This document shows positions 21,006 to 32,007 of a stretch of DNA of 64,000 nt, in pieces (the first letter of the stretch is position 1; the number at the start of each line of letters is the position of its first letter). Position numbers and translations under genes: made by a program. The notes beneath the pieces were generated by a model that saw only the letters and a program-made list of their open reading frames with translations, searched no databases and had not been told where the DNA came from. This DNA comes from Rhyacophila brunnea (lineage: Eukaryota; Arthropoda; Insecta; Trichoptera; Rhyacophilidae): the NCBI GenBank assembly GCA_022495005.1, contig JAGYXB010001103.1:1-64000 (forward strand). Direction: 5' to 3'.

Positions 21006-21381
21006 GGACAACTGGACGCCACGCAATTTGAAAATAAATAGACGTTAGGTACTTATAGATACTTTAAAAAAAAAATATTATTATTTATATTTCAATTATT
21101 ATATTATGATTTAATAGTTGGTGAGAATTTAAAATATGCACACGTAAATAATGATTTAATCGTGCATATGTTTAAATTCCAACAAAAGAAGAATTTTTGT
21201 ATTTTTATATAAAGCCTTAGGCATGGTAATTCTCAATCCGCAATAAAAAACATTATGTTAAGAGTAACATGAGTTAAAACTACTAAGTAGTAGATAGAAA
21301 CTGATTAAAATTCCTGTTCTACGTTCTGTTTACGTGTCTAAGACAGTGCGGCGTCCAATTGTCCTGGCGTCCAGTTGTCCC
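21006..21381. mobile_element. GGGACAACTGGACGCC inverted-repeat MITE
   Basis: The left end GGGACAACTGGACGCCA and the reversed right end are identical over 17 bases. Just inside the right end the motif is repeated in tandem as GGCGTCCAATTGTCC. The interior is AT-rich and non-coding. Target duplication not identified. Confidence 0.75.
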
Positions 21382-21819
21382 ATTCTCTCACAATCTGATA
21401 ATTCGCAGTGATAGTGATCCCTCTATCGACTAACTTATTCATATTGTAATGGTGGGAACATGGGAGACCATGTCTAAACGATGGTACATACTAAATACCC
21501 AGCAACATATTAAGAGTAAGGCCACTTTGTCAACGTTGTATCAATAGCGACATCTGATGAAACGTACGAAAAGCGAATACCTACTAAATACTAAAATAAC
21601 AAATCACAGCATTAATAATAATTAATAATGCAACAAACAAACAATGGATACACCAGGTAAATAACTATTTTAATATCTGATTAACGTCGATATCTTCCTA
21701 ATTCATTATCTTTTCTCAGACGAGCCATCGTGTATAAACTTCTTCAAATTTCCTTTTTTTTGCATTACTTCACGATATAAAATAACAATTATGCATGTAT
21801 GTACCTTAGACGCTTAGAC
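21382..21819. other. Unassigned AT-rich stretch
   Basis: No frame or shared repeat recognised. Confidence 0.4.
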
Positions 21820-22884
21820 CAGTGGTTCCCAAAGTTGACTGGGCTCCGACCCATCTAACAAAAATTTCCAATCTTGGGACCCACCTCTTAGCTATCTTAA
21901 AGAAAAGAGGGCATAAATATTGGTAATGCTCAGATTCTATAGTGGCGAGTCGTGGAACTACTTTATGCTGTCTTATTTGCTATAATTGAAATATTGAAAA
22001 TATTTTTTATAAGTGTTACCAATATGAATGAAAGACTGTTGAAATAAGAAACACAACTTACATAAAAAAAATATTACTTAAATACCTACTCCTGCAAGGT
22101 TTTTACAAAGTTATTTCAATGGGAAGGATGTATTTGTTTCTTATTTTTCTTCATTACAGTTTTAGCATCAACTTCAACTTTAGTTACTTTTAATCGCAGT
22201 GAGTTTGATATATCCAATTTATTTCGGTTTTAGTTTTAATGTTAACCATAGCCGAAAATCCGACCTCACATAGATATGAGGTAGTAAAGAGGAGAAGGAC
22301 TTTCATAGCTTCATCGAACAGGCAAGGATAATTATCAGCAACTGAGAGCCAGAATTTAGTTAACCGTTTACGATTGAAACTATTTTGCAGTGACGTATCT
22401 TCTGATAAATCAATGAGTTCTTCACTTGCTTTTGTTGACATACTAGTTGGTAAGTCGTCTTGAAATGGTTACAAATCCAACGCAACGAATCAAACTTTTT
22501 CATCTCTTCCCAAAATAGTCGTCAAAGTTATTTATTAACAGTGATAAATGACTGGAAATTTCAGACAGTACGTTCATCTTAGGCTGCACTTGGTTTTCAA
22601 TAATAAAAGTTTCAAGTGTTTCAAAACAATCATACTTGCCATTCTCAATACAACTTTTCCACAACATAAACTTTTTCCAGCTGCCATCTGTAGTGCATTG
22701 GCAGTTCAAATTATTATTATTTAATCACAATATTTTCCGTAACTTAAGTTTATTTCAATTCTTAGGCATTATAAATAGCTGAATGAAATATCAAATTTAT
22801 CACTTCCTATTTTTTTAAATTCATGTATACAGTGGCGAGGGCCCACTCAATATTCGCTCGCGACCCATAGTTTGGGAAACCATG
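21820..22884 (-). mobile_element. hAT transposon with transposase remnant, perfect TSD
   Basis: Ends CAGTGGTTCCCAAAGTTGAC and, reversed, CATGGTTTCCCAAACTATGG; both inner flanks carry a CGACCCA/TGGGTCG motif. GCTTAGAC borders both sides exactly (21812-21819 and 22885-22892), the 8-bp duplication made by hAT transposases. The - strand carries the C-terminal third of a transposase, so the element is an internally deleted descendant of an autonomous one. Confidence 0.92.
22190..22709 (-). pseudogene. hAT transposase C-terminal remnant (ZBED5/Charlie-like)
   Basis: The - strand frame from 22709 reads WKKFMLWKSCIENGKYDCFE and ...LSEISSHLSLLINNFDDYFG, and a second frame from 22441 reads ASEELIDLSEDTSLQNSFNR, LTKFWLSVADNYPCLFDEAM, LLLFTTSYLCEVGFSAMVNI. 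The last segment is the conserved hAT dimerisation region (FW...P......A...LLPFATTYLCE.GFSA.). These fit the end of hAT transposases that also gave rise to domesticated vertebrate ZBED5-type proteins. Stops and frameshifts separate the pieces, and the N-terminal BED finger and most of the RNase-H-like core are absent. Nothing suggests domestication here, since it still lies between intact termini and a TSD. Confidence 0.88.
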
Positions 22885-22892
22885 GCTTAGAC

Positions 22893-23803
22893 TATTATGT
22901 CTGTACCTCAGAGTTATAATAATATAAAGAGAGTGGGTATTATTCAGCAAAACGAAGCCGTATTTTTTTGCGTATAACGCACAGTAGAACCTCAATTTTA
23001 TTATTATTAACTTAACTGTGAAACGTTTTACTATCATGTTGCTTCCCAGTACGGCTACCAAATTTAAATACAACATAGTTAACCATGTTTCCTTCTATAT
23101 TAACTAAAAATAATTACCACTAACTTTATATTTAACACAAACATATAAATTTATATGACATATGATCGCAGTTTTTAAATGACTAGTCATCCAAACCAAT
23201 ATATACCGACGACTTGTACAAGATTTTTTTAAATTCAGACGAAGAAATTCTATATCACTCTAACGCATATTGCGGAGATATAAGCGTACCGAATGCTTTC
23301 TCACTCGCACTTATGGTTCGTTTTTGTTCAGGTCTTGGTCTGTACAGGGTTTATTCAAACTTACCGAAGTGAACCATGTCTCTAGCGTGTTAGATCCAAA
23401 CAGTATCAAGATGATACGAAGAAGGACGTGGCATATTATAATATTAATTCATTAAACAGTCTTTACACTATATGCGACGTTCCTTCTTTTGTTATTTTTG
23501 TTTTGAAAACCAGGAACATAGCAGCCAAAACTGGCACGTGCACATCGTCGTCGTCCGAGTTAGACATATTATTTCAAATACAAACTGGTGCTGGTCAAAC
23601 ATAATTGTGCGTGTGTACAGGTACTAAGAACTACAAAAAAATTGATCATGCATGCTTGTCAAGCATGAAGTTACGTGTATAGCCACCGTAATGAACGCAA
23701 AACAAAATATAATTTCACGTGTGTTGTCCATTGTAAAATCCTTCCGCGACCATGTAAACATCAATACTATTACAAATGAAGAGAAATACCAATTTCTTTA
23801 TAA
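22893..23803. other. Unassigned stretch
   Basis: AT-rich, no shared repeat found. Short frames at 23270-23455 and 23652-23906 match nothing known to me. Confidence 0.4.
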
Positions 23804-23811
23804 TAATATAA

Positions 23812-25119
23812 CAGTAGCGAAGGGTGGAGATAGGCTGTTAAGATCCGCCATAAAAAGTTGCACATTAAACTTTGTTAGTCATACGTATTTGTTTTTATTG
23901 AACTAAAGATTACAATTTACAGATGGTATTGGTTAGTTTTTTTTAATCAATTAAGCCATGCTTAAACCAAGCCATAATAGTTTTGGTATATTTTGGACGA
24001 TACGATAAAATTGTGCAAACTTTTTCATTCGTACTATTTGTTTTCGTTGGATTAAGAATACATATTACACATATTGTTGTTTCGTTTTTTTAAATTCATT
24101 TAGCCCTCTAAACCAAACTATAATAGATACAAAATATTATTCTATCTATAAAATATTCAAAGTTATGTATGATTTAATTGCATAATTTTAGATATTTTTT
24201 TAGATAGACGAGTGTTTTTTGACTATTATCTATTATGGCTTAGTTTTTGCAGCGTTTAATTATTGAATTTTAAAAACTAACCAACACTAGAGGAAATACT
24301 GTCACCAGTTTGTGTACTCAAGTTTCGGATGAAACTACCCATACTAAGTATTTGTGGCCCAATAAACTTATTCCAAAAATTTGTGATGATATCATCGCGA
24401 GTCGCTGTTCTATGCACTCGCCAGTTGGTAGACATTCAACACTATTGACATTATTTAATGTGCACATTTGTGCACGAACGAAATAGCACTTGAATATAGG
24501 TATATTTTAATTTATTAGTCTATTGCGTTCGAATGTATGAATAATAATAGGTCATAAATTTTGTGTCGCAGCACAGTGGTGAGATGACGCACAGGCTTAG
24601 GCTTGTTATATACCGCTAAAAACATGTTTAAAATAAAAAAAAATCACTGTTATTCATTTCTGTTAACAATAATATTGTAACCTAACAGAAAAACAACTCA
24701 TAAATTTAAAATTTTATAATAAATGGAACTTTTCGGTAAGCGGAGCTCAGCGTATTTTTAGCGATTATATCGAAGCCGATACACAGTCTGAGTTCCCTGA
24801 GCCGATACGTATTTTAATACTAATAATACGAAGTTGGTTTTAGTTTCAGTTATGTATGAAACTTTTGTCGCATACGCACGCCAAACGATCTACATAGTAT
24901 TCCAAATACTAGTAAGTATTTTGGAACAAGTTTATATACTAAGTATTTTTTTATACTGGTAGTATGTATACTTAGTCTTCAAAATCGAACAGTTTTCCCA
25001 TCTCTAACCAACATCATCTGTAAATTGTAGTCAATGAAAACAAATACGTAAGACTGACAAAGTTTAGTGTCCATTATTTATTGCGGACCTTAATAGCCTA
25101 CCTCCACCCTTCACCACTG
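23812..25119. mobile_element. hAT-1 foldback element enlarged by a nested hAT
   Basis: Starts CAGTAGCGAAGGGTGGAG and ends CCACCCTTCACCACTG. Flanking octamers TAATATAA and TTATATAA differ at one base, supporting an 8-bp target duplication. The normal internal inverted arms are present. The junction ACTAACCAACAC / ACCAACATCATCTG shows that 719 bp at 24288-25006 are a later insertion. Confidence 0.88.
24288..25006. mobile_element. hAT element (TAGAG...TCTCTA) nested in hAT-1
   Basis: Left end TAGAGGAAATACTGT and, reversed, right end TAGAGATGGGAAAACTGT are similar inverted termini of a common arthropod hAT group. ACCAACAC and ACCAACAT flank it as an 8-bp duplication with one change, and in other hAT-1 copies this target is present once (ACCAACACCATCTG). 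The interior has repeated ACTAAGTAT motifs and no coding frame. Confidence 0.85.
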
Positions 25120-25660
25120 TTATATAACTGATCCTTACAAAACAACCTTCTATCAATAATATAGAAACTGCATGGAGCCAACAATATTCATGGATTTAAG
25201 ACCTAAAATGAGATGTTATAGAAACAGACACAGGTTGAAGCTCAGTCAGCAGAGAAATATTGCGACAGACGTAGGTAACACCAATAAATTCAGCCAAGAT
25301 CCACATTCATGTTGTTGGTATTGATGATGATGTCTTCCTATAAGTTTCACTAAAGTTGTAGCTCATATTTTACCCAAACGGTTTTGTTTTGTTTGTTTTA
25401 TAATTCCCTGAAATCGAGTTTATTTACTCGCTCGGTGTAGTTTCTTGTAAATTATAAATATAATTTAGTAATTTTTAGAATCACCGGTTTTCATTATTTA
25501 TTTTATTTTTAATTGTTTATTATTTGGGTCCGGGTTTCGGTTATCGGTATCCTAATAATACTTATGACAGTTAAACCACGCGCATTCAATAACTACTTGT
25601 TGGTGCGACAACTCGCAATAACCCATACGTGAAGACCCATAGCTAGTAAAGTATTTTATT
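25120..25660. other. Unassigned stretch
   Basis: No supportable frame or repeat. Confidence 0.4.
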
Positions 25661-25661
25661 C

Positions 25662-25876
25662 TTCTTTCGGCCATGTCCGATCCTAATAGGATCATATCGG
25701 CCGCCACAGAGTAGAGGTTTGTATTAACAGATTTTTTTGTTTTTACGAGAAATGGATGTCAGCCACTTGCTCAACCTATTAGGTCCATACCCTGACAGAC
25801 ACAAATTGTGTACTTGCCAGACCCAGGATTCGAGCCTGGGACCCACGGCGTTATAGTCCAACGCTTAAGCCGCGCA
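25662..25876 (-). mobile_element. SINE-A, head truncated
   Basis: Reversed family body with CCTATTAGGATCGGACATGG end at the left, GGTCCCAGGCTCGAATCCTG promoter box, and a head that stops at GCGCGGCTTAAGCG. It directly abuts LINE 3' sequence on its right. Confidence 0.82.
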
Positions 25877-26065
25877 TAAAATAGGGTTCACTCAGCTCAT
25901 ACGGTGTAGGTATGTACTTCCATTTATCTACGATATAATTTTTGTACTATTTACTCTTTAAACTGTTTAAATAATATATATATTTGTTTTTTTTAAATGT
26001 CATGTTATGAACGTCTTAAATTTATAATTTGTAAAGTTCACTATGTATATGTTAAAAAAATAATT
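25877..26065 (+). mobile_element. Jockey/CR1-like LINE 3' untranslated fragment, copy 4
   Basis: AAAATAGGGTTCACTCAGCT is followed by CATACGGTGTAGG, AATTTTTGTACTA, ATGTCATGTTATGAACGTCT and TTAAATTTATAATTTGTAAA, which matches the 3' untranslated region of the copies ending at 7312 and 31640. No coding part remains. Confidence 0.8.
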
Positions 26066-26344
26066 TTAAAGTTTGCAGTGTCTGGGTATGGGTAATGTAT
26101 TTGGTAAAGTACGGTATTCAACGGTTGAGCGACGGAAAGCTGTAAATGGTAGCTTGTAGGTGGGGTAAATGTCTTAAAAATCAGTATGAAAAAAAATATT
26201 GATATTTTTCAAAATGGACACCCCCAAATTATTGTTCTGTGTGCGCGCTTAATGGTGGTATACACGACAGTGTAGAATTCCGGGTAAACAACTGAGTGAT
26301 AAACTGTTGCAATACCTACTGAATTGAGACAAAAACTACATTAC

Positions 26345-26634
26345 CACAGAACAAATAATAAATAGAATTCTGACAGAATTCCAGTAGAGTAAATTTTGAC
26401 GCAGGGTTGTGAATGTGTGAGTGTCCTACGAAAATTAACCACGCATTATAGACGTACACTAGTGTGTGTAATACACCAATATTAAATGAGCGTCAATGCA
26501 TAAACTGAGAGCAGTTGTCAGTATTCGAAGTATGACGTATTAAATTTATCCCGTATTCCTCCTTACTCGAGATCGGTTGCCTGCTTCTCCTTACCCGTTA
26601 GGTATTTCAGATCCAATTATTTACGAATTACCTG
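26345..26634. mobile_element. hAT-2 MITE copy 1, perfect TSD TACATTAC
   Basis: Starts CACAGAACAAATAATAAATA and ends TTACGAATTACCTG. TACATTAC borders both ends exactly. Shares its whole length with the copies at 27043 and 34734 (AATGTGTGAGTGTCCTACGA, GTGTGTAATACACCA, TTAAATGAGCGT). 290 bp, non-coding. Confidence 0.92.
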
Positions 26635-27042
26635 TACATTACTTATATTTGTGATAACTGGTGTAATTGTCCCCTTATAGCAAATTGAAAACGGGATAAG
26701 AATATATTAGCAACAAAGATGCATCAAGTATGAACTGTTACGTAACCGGAAATGGCAATACATACAATAACGTAACAAGCTTTTATAAATAACATCTATT
26801 TTAGTGATGCCCGACCTTTTAAAGAAAAAAAAAATTAACGTATCTACCTAATTGGCGGTAAAGGTAAATGATAAAAAAGTAATTCCTTCCAAGGCGAAGG
26901 GTTTTGCGACTCCATAATTAACAGAATTTCTGCGGGTAATGAATGATTGTTAGTCAGTTTGTTGTTCCCGTAGCGCCCGACCCTGAAACCGTACGCAGGG
27001 GTTTGTTTTGGGTGTTTGATACTAGGGCGAATTGATAATACC

Positions 27043-27349
27043 CACAGAACAGATAATAAATAGAATACCGATAGGCAATATTCAATACGCCGCATGGTGA
27101 AGCAGGCTTTTGAATGTGTGAGTGTCCTACGAAAATGAAGCACGCATTATGCACGTGCAATAGTGTGTGTAATACACCAGCATTAAATGAGCGTAAATGC
27201 ATAAACCGAGAGCAGTTTTTAGTATTCGACGTAAAACGTATTCTTAACACGTGTGTAAGTTTAACCCGGATTCTTCCTTACTCGAGTCGGTTACCTGCTA
27301 TCGCCTTACCCGTTGTGTAATTCAGTTCCCATTATTTCTGAGTTCCCTG
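27043..27349. mobile_element. hAT-2 MITE copy 2, perfect TSD ATAATACC
   Basis: CACAGAACAGATAATAAATA to CTGAGTTCCCTG, 307 bp. ATAATACC occurs at 27035-27042 and 27350-27357. The termini CACAGAAC and, reversed, CAGGGAAC are a short imperfect inverted repeat of hAT type. Frames crossing it on both strands (for example 26844-27143 and 27114-27320) are chance frames. Confidence 0.93.
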
Positions 27350-27522
27350 ATAATACCTAACCATTACTAATTGTAAAAGTCTGATCATATAACCACTATT
27401 CAGTGGAGACCTATGCTCTGCTATGTTTTCTGTGAAAACTACCTAGCTTCACGCTTATTGGATATATTTATAGGTCGATTTGGTTGTGTCAGCATTACAT
27501 TGTGTATCCGACAATGTATATT

Positions 27523-28149
27523 AGCTGGATCGCACATCTAAAATCGTCTCGAATGCAACCAGTCAAAAATGTCAATGTGATATTGTTAGTATTCACAAAC
27601 ACATTTAATTTAATGTACCTCCACCTTCGTACATACACAGCTGGAATGCGATATTTTAGTTTTAAAAAACAGCTGATGTCGCAAGCAGAAATTTTCACCC
27701 GACATGGGATACAGCCAATGTGGGTGAAGCACATCTATTTTACACACAAAACTGCTATCGACTGCTACCGACAGATATTGATTGTAGTTTATCATATTTA
27801 TGTATTTAGGTATTATAAGTGTTACAATAAGATAGTCGTCTAAACTGTCAAAACTGTATATGTCGCTCTAAGAGTTAACACACCCAAGAGAGGTGGTGTG
27901 TAACAATTGCAACGAACTTATTGTAACAATTTTAATACCTCAATTCAATATGATAAACTATAGAATAGATGCGCAGACAGGTATAATACCAAAATGTCGC
28001 ACAGCCACGTGAGCCGGGTCTGCTTTTTCATTCGTATAGAATAGCCGCGTGACGTCACTGTCCCGGCATGGAAGAAAGTTGCAACATTGCACACAGTTTT
28101 GATTTATATATTATCCCAGTCGAGACGATTTTTAATGTGCGACTGGGCT
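27523..28149. mobile_element. Composite inverted-repeat element with inner foldback
   Basis: Outer ends AGCTGGATCGCACATCTAAA and, reversed, AGCCCAGTCGCACATTAAAA continue together to ATCGTCTCGA, about 30 paired bases. A foldback element of a separate family lies inside at 27733-27970. A 119-codon + frame (27484-27843) runs across both and is not considered real. Confidence 0.65.
27733..27970. mobile_element. ATCTATT foldback element
   Basis: Ends ATCTATTTTACACACAAAAC and, reversed, ATCTATTCTATAGTTTATCA, with inner motifs TATTTATGTATTTAGGTATT, GTTACAATAAG and AACTTATTGTAACAATTTTA shared with the elements at 10805 and 62956. Confidence 0.65.
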
Positions 28150-28583
28150 TAGCCCTCTAGCTATCTGTTAAGCATCACTGGCCGGAGTTATAACACTTCT
28201 AATAGCCGTGAGAGTGAGAGATTAATGAATGGGCGACAGATTCTTTGAATAATTCTATTTGTGACAGTGTGCCAGCGCCCTGTTCCGAAATATTGATCAA
28301 AAATAAACACACGAATACACACATAAAACAGACAAATATAATTATACACATATACCTATACACACAGAAGAAATGGTACGCGCAAAAGATGTTAAATAAT
28401 GATAAGTCACAATATGATGGGAAACCTTTCTGGGTTACGAAAATAAGAACAAAACACATTTCAAATTAATAATAAATATAAGTTTTATGAATTTTGTATT
28501 CGTTGAATACATGTTAAGACTGTCTGCAAACCGGCTAACTGCATTTGGGCAAATTGTTCAGGAAATAGAAAAAAACTTAATAA
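28150..28583. other. Unassigned stretch before the LINE
   Basis: May include decayed LINE 5' sequence, but I see no ORF1-like gag frame. A small A-rich run is present from 28300 to 28370. Confidence 0.4.
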
Positions 28584-29966
28584 TTTAACTATCGAGCGGA
28601 ATTTAACAATTCCAAAACTACTACACTTGCCATTAAAATCACAAATGTACGTGGCTTAAAGACAAAAGCTGTCGATTTTTTGAGAAATGTTTTGGCTGAC
28701 GACTATGATGTCATAGGGTTAACTGAAACATGGCTTAGTGACAGTGTTTTTAATCGCGAATATTTTGGAAGTGAGTACTTAGTCTTTAGGAGGGATCGAG
28801 ATTCCGGCGCAGGCCACAGGCAGGGTGGAGGCTGTCTTTTGGGGGTTAGAAGCATGGAGGGGTTGAAGGCCGAACGTGTCCATGCTTTAGAGACTCCAAA
28901 TGAGGACCTTTGGGTGAAACTAACCTGTGATGGAGTCACTATTTACGTTTGTGTTGTATATTTTCCTCCAGCCAGTGACGTGGAGGTGTATAAATGTTTT
29001 GTTGAGAATATGCTATCTAGTGTCAACTTGATTGGAGACAGAAGTATTATTGTGTTGGGAGACTTTAATTTAACTTCAGCGCGCAACGGTGAAAGGGTCA
29101 ATAGTGACCTGGAATTTATGTGCGCTGTTTTTGGATTTTCTCAGTACAATGATATTTCTAACTCTAGTAATGGGCTTCTGGATAGGGTATTCAGCAACAT
29201 CAATTTGTCAGTTTCCCGATGCATGTCCCCTCTTGTACGGGAGGATGACTATCATCCTACTTTGGTTTTTGTGCTCAGGTTTCGGTCGATTCGCCCGCTG
29301 CGAACTGACATACCCTCACATGAAACCGATCGGTGCAGGGGATGGAAGTTTGAAGGTGGAAACTTCGAGCTACTTTACTCATTAATGAGTGAAGTAGATT
29401 GGAGTGAGTTGCTCGGGATTTGTGATGTAAATGAGGCGGTACAATTCTTTTATAATACTGTATATAATGTGTTTGATGAATGTTTTTCAAGGAAGTCGCC
29501 ATGTCGTGGTGGAAGGCGATACCCGAGGTGGTTTTCTCGAGAGATTATTGGGGACATTCAGATCAAGCATTGCTATCACAAAGCTTGGAAGGCTGAGCAT
29601 GGTCAACGCGACTATGAAATGTTTAGCCTTTATCGCTTGAGAGTGAGGCAAGCTGTTCGAGTGGCCTATCGAACATATATGGAATCGGTAGAAGATTGCA
29701 TTCGTGAAAATCCCAAATCGTTTTGGGATTATATTAAATCATTAAGAAGGGATGGCGGGTATGCCGATTCGATGAGTTGGAAAGGCGAAAAGGTGACCGG
29801 ACATGGAGTGGCAGAAGCATTTGCTGGTCACTTCAGGTCTGTCTACGCAAGTAGTATTCCTTATTTGGATGTTGCCTCTGCGTCAAGACAGCCATCATGC
29901 GGTGCCCAGTCCATTGATATTTTTCCAGTTGATGAGAGTGATGTGTTAAAATTTATTAAAAACTAA
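28584..29966 (+). pseudogene. LINE endonuclease domain and linker, frameshifted at the end
   Basis: The open frame extends upstream of the first start-like codon at 28680, reading ...IKITNVRGLKTKAVDFLRNV, the usual beginning of the LINE endonuclease fold. Numbered from 28680: LTETW at 14-18 (catalytic Glu16), VLGDFN at 125-130 (Asp and Asn of the active site), LLDRVFSN at 167-174, and DDYHP at 189-193 in the position of the usual SDHxP, with the catalytic His kept. The enzyme nicks target DNA to prime reverse transcription. The frame ends in FIKN at 29966; the following reverse transcriptase begins in another frame, and a single-base change in the A run near 29955-29965 explains the break. 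Confidence 0.9.
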
Positions 29967-31456
29967 AAAATACTCACTCTTTGGGACCTGATAACGTCCC
30001 TACATTTTTTTTAAAGGGGTGTGTTGATTTTGTCAAAGGCCCACTTGCATATATTTATAATCTTACAATGGAGACAGGTATCTTTCCGGAAACGTGGAAG
30101 ATGTCGAAGGTTACTCCAATCCATAAGAGTGGTACAGAGTCATCAGTGGAAAATTACAGGCCGGTAGCTGTTCTCTCTGCACCAGCAAAAGTTCTTGAGA
30201 TGATCATGCACAACATGATTTCTCCAAAAATTGAGTCATTTATAATAAATGAACAGCATGGATTTAGAGCAGGCCGATCAACGGAAACTAACCTGATGGT
30301 ATTTACCAATTATGTGTCATCGGCCCTGGATAGAGGTCACCAGGTTGACTGTTCTTACAATGACTTCTCGAAAGCATTTGACAAAGTCGATCATGATGTC
30401 CTGATGGAAAAACTCCAACTTATTGGATTGTCTGATCGATTTTTGAAGCTATTCAGGAGTTATTTTAGGAACCGTCAACAATACGTATCGTACGGCCTTT
30501 ATCAGTCACAGACCTTTAACACATTTTCTGGTGTCCCTCAGGGCTCAAACTTAGGGCCGTTGCTGTTCACGATTTTTATAAATGACATAGCATTGGCAAT
30601 AAAAAATGCTATGTTTTTGTTGTTCGCTGATGACTTGAAACTCTTTTTGGAAGTTGTCACCTTGGACGATTGTCGTCAGCTCCAACTTGATATAGATAAT
30701 ATATTAGATTGGGGCAGGCGTAACAAACTAAAATTCAATATTGATAAATGCAATCTTTTGTCGTTTACCAGAGCCTCAAAAGTGTTGTTTTTCCAATACT
30801 CGATGCATGGCAGAGTTCTGTCACGAATATCATCTGTAAGGGATCTTGGCATTACGTTTGAGAGTAAACTGACATTTATTAGCCATATAGTTACCATTTG
30901 TAACAAGGCGCTTAAAATGTTGGCTTCGTCATGCGTACTTCCCGGGTCTTTTCAGATGTTACGGTATTAAAACTTTTATTTAATTCTTTAGTTCGAAGCA
31001 GACTTGAGAGTGGGTCTATTGTTTGGGCACCGCATCAGTTGAAGTATGGCCTTATGGTGGAGAGGGTTCAGAAGAAATTCTTGAGACTCCTTTATTTGAG
31101 GTTGTACGGATACTATCCGTGGCTTTATCCAACTGACTTTCTCTTAGGCATGCTTACATACTGCAGTTTGCAATTTAGAAGAAATCTTTATTTAGCTATG
31201 TATTTTTTTCGACTTATACGAGGTATAAATGAGAACTCTGCCATTCTGGGCAGTGTTGACCTGTGTCCCTGATAACTATCTTAGAAATAGAGAACATCAG
31301 TTGTTTATTCTCCCAAGGTGCAGAACCAACCTGCCACTGGTAATGCCAATTGGGAGGGCGATAACTATGTTCAACGAAATTGCTTCGGGTGTTGATATAT
31401 TCCACCTACGTGAGGATGAGTATAGGTGTACGTTATTTTATAATTTTTTAAAATAG
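29967..31456 (+). pseudogene. LINE reverse transcriptase, two further frameshifts
   Basis: The frame 29981-30970 contains, in residues from its first Met, VTPIHKSG (44-51), NYRPVAVLS (58-66), EQHGFRAGRST (91-101), YNDFSKAFD (126-134, first catalytic Asp128), GVPQGSNLGPLLF (184-196) and LLFADDLKLF (213-222, catalytic Asp217 and Asp218). This is a complete palm and fingers. One G missing near 30922, compared with copy 1, shifts the frame; the protein continues at 30931-31272 (RSRLESGSIVWAPHQLKYGL...). Loss of two bases near 31263 shifts it again, and the end is read at 31229-31456. All catalytic residues are retained, so inactivation comes only from these breaks. Confidence 0.92.
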
Positions 31457-31640
31457 GGTCTGCTTAATTCATCCGGTGTATTTCCATGTACCTATATAAT
31501 TAATATTTTTGTATGTACATATTTCTACTGTTTAATTACATATTATCTATCTCTTTTTTATGTCATGTTGTGAACGTCTTAAACTTATAATTTGTAATGT
31601 CCACAATATGTAAAAATAAATAAATTGAAATTGAAAGACG

Positions 31641-32007
31641 TGGAGTTAGCTGGTTTCCAGATTAAGGAGTCGTATAGTTAATCAGAAATATACAATATGT
31701 TACAAACGATCAGGATAAAACCTTAGGTACACTGATGTGACTAAGAAAACATAAAATAAAAGTATTTTTTTATTCAACGAATAATTCACAAGATTTGAGA
31801 ATCTAACATTATTTTATTGGAACATACATAATTTTAAAATACCTCAGTTATATAGGTACCTACTAGAAAAAAACTTTGAAATAAAAAGGCGCAATTAAAA
31901 CAATTTGCCAAGATAAGAATAGATTGAAATAAGTGGAAATAGAACTACATATTATGTTTTTTTTTAAAATTTTAATTAATACAATGCATATCCAACAAGA
32001 AATGACA
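31641..32007. other. Spacer with a SINE-B tail
   Basis: At 31764-31830 the reversed SINE-B tail is visible (TTTTTTTATTCAACGAATAA, TTCACAAGATTTGAGAATCT, GGAACATACATAATT). The rest is featureless AT-rich DNA. Confidence 0.55.

Larger units (their letters stand above)
28584..31640 (+). mobile_element. Jockey/CR1-like LINE, longest copy
   Basis: Carries an apurinic-type endonuclease, a reverse transcriptase, a C-terminal domain and a 3' end of TAAAAATAAATAAATTGAAA form. ORF1 is missing, so it is probably 5'-truncated near 28500. Only about three small frameshifts separate it from an intact ORF2, and it is nearly identical to copy 1 over 1.4 kb, so the family was active relatively recently. Clade assignment (Jockey or CR1) is from motif style and is tentative. 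Confidence 0.9.

Noticed and set aside
22190..22709. Domesticated hAT-derived host gene
   Set aside because: The coding pieces are frame-broken and still enclosed by the element's own termini and a perfect target duplication, so it is a dead transposon.
27484..27843. 119-codon + frame
   Set aside because: It spans the outer end of one inverted-repeat element and half of a foldback nested inside it; frames are also open on the - strand.
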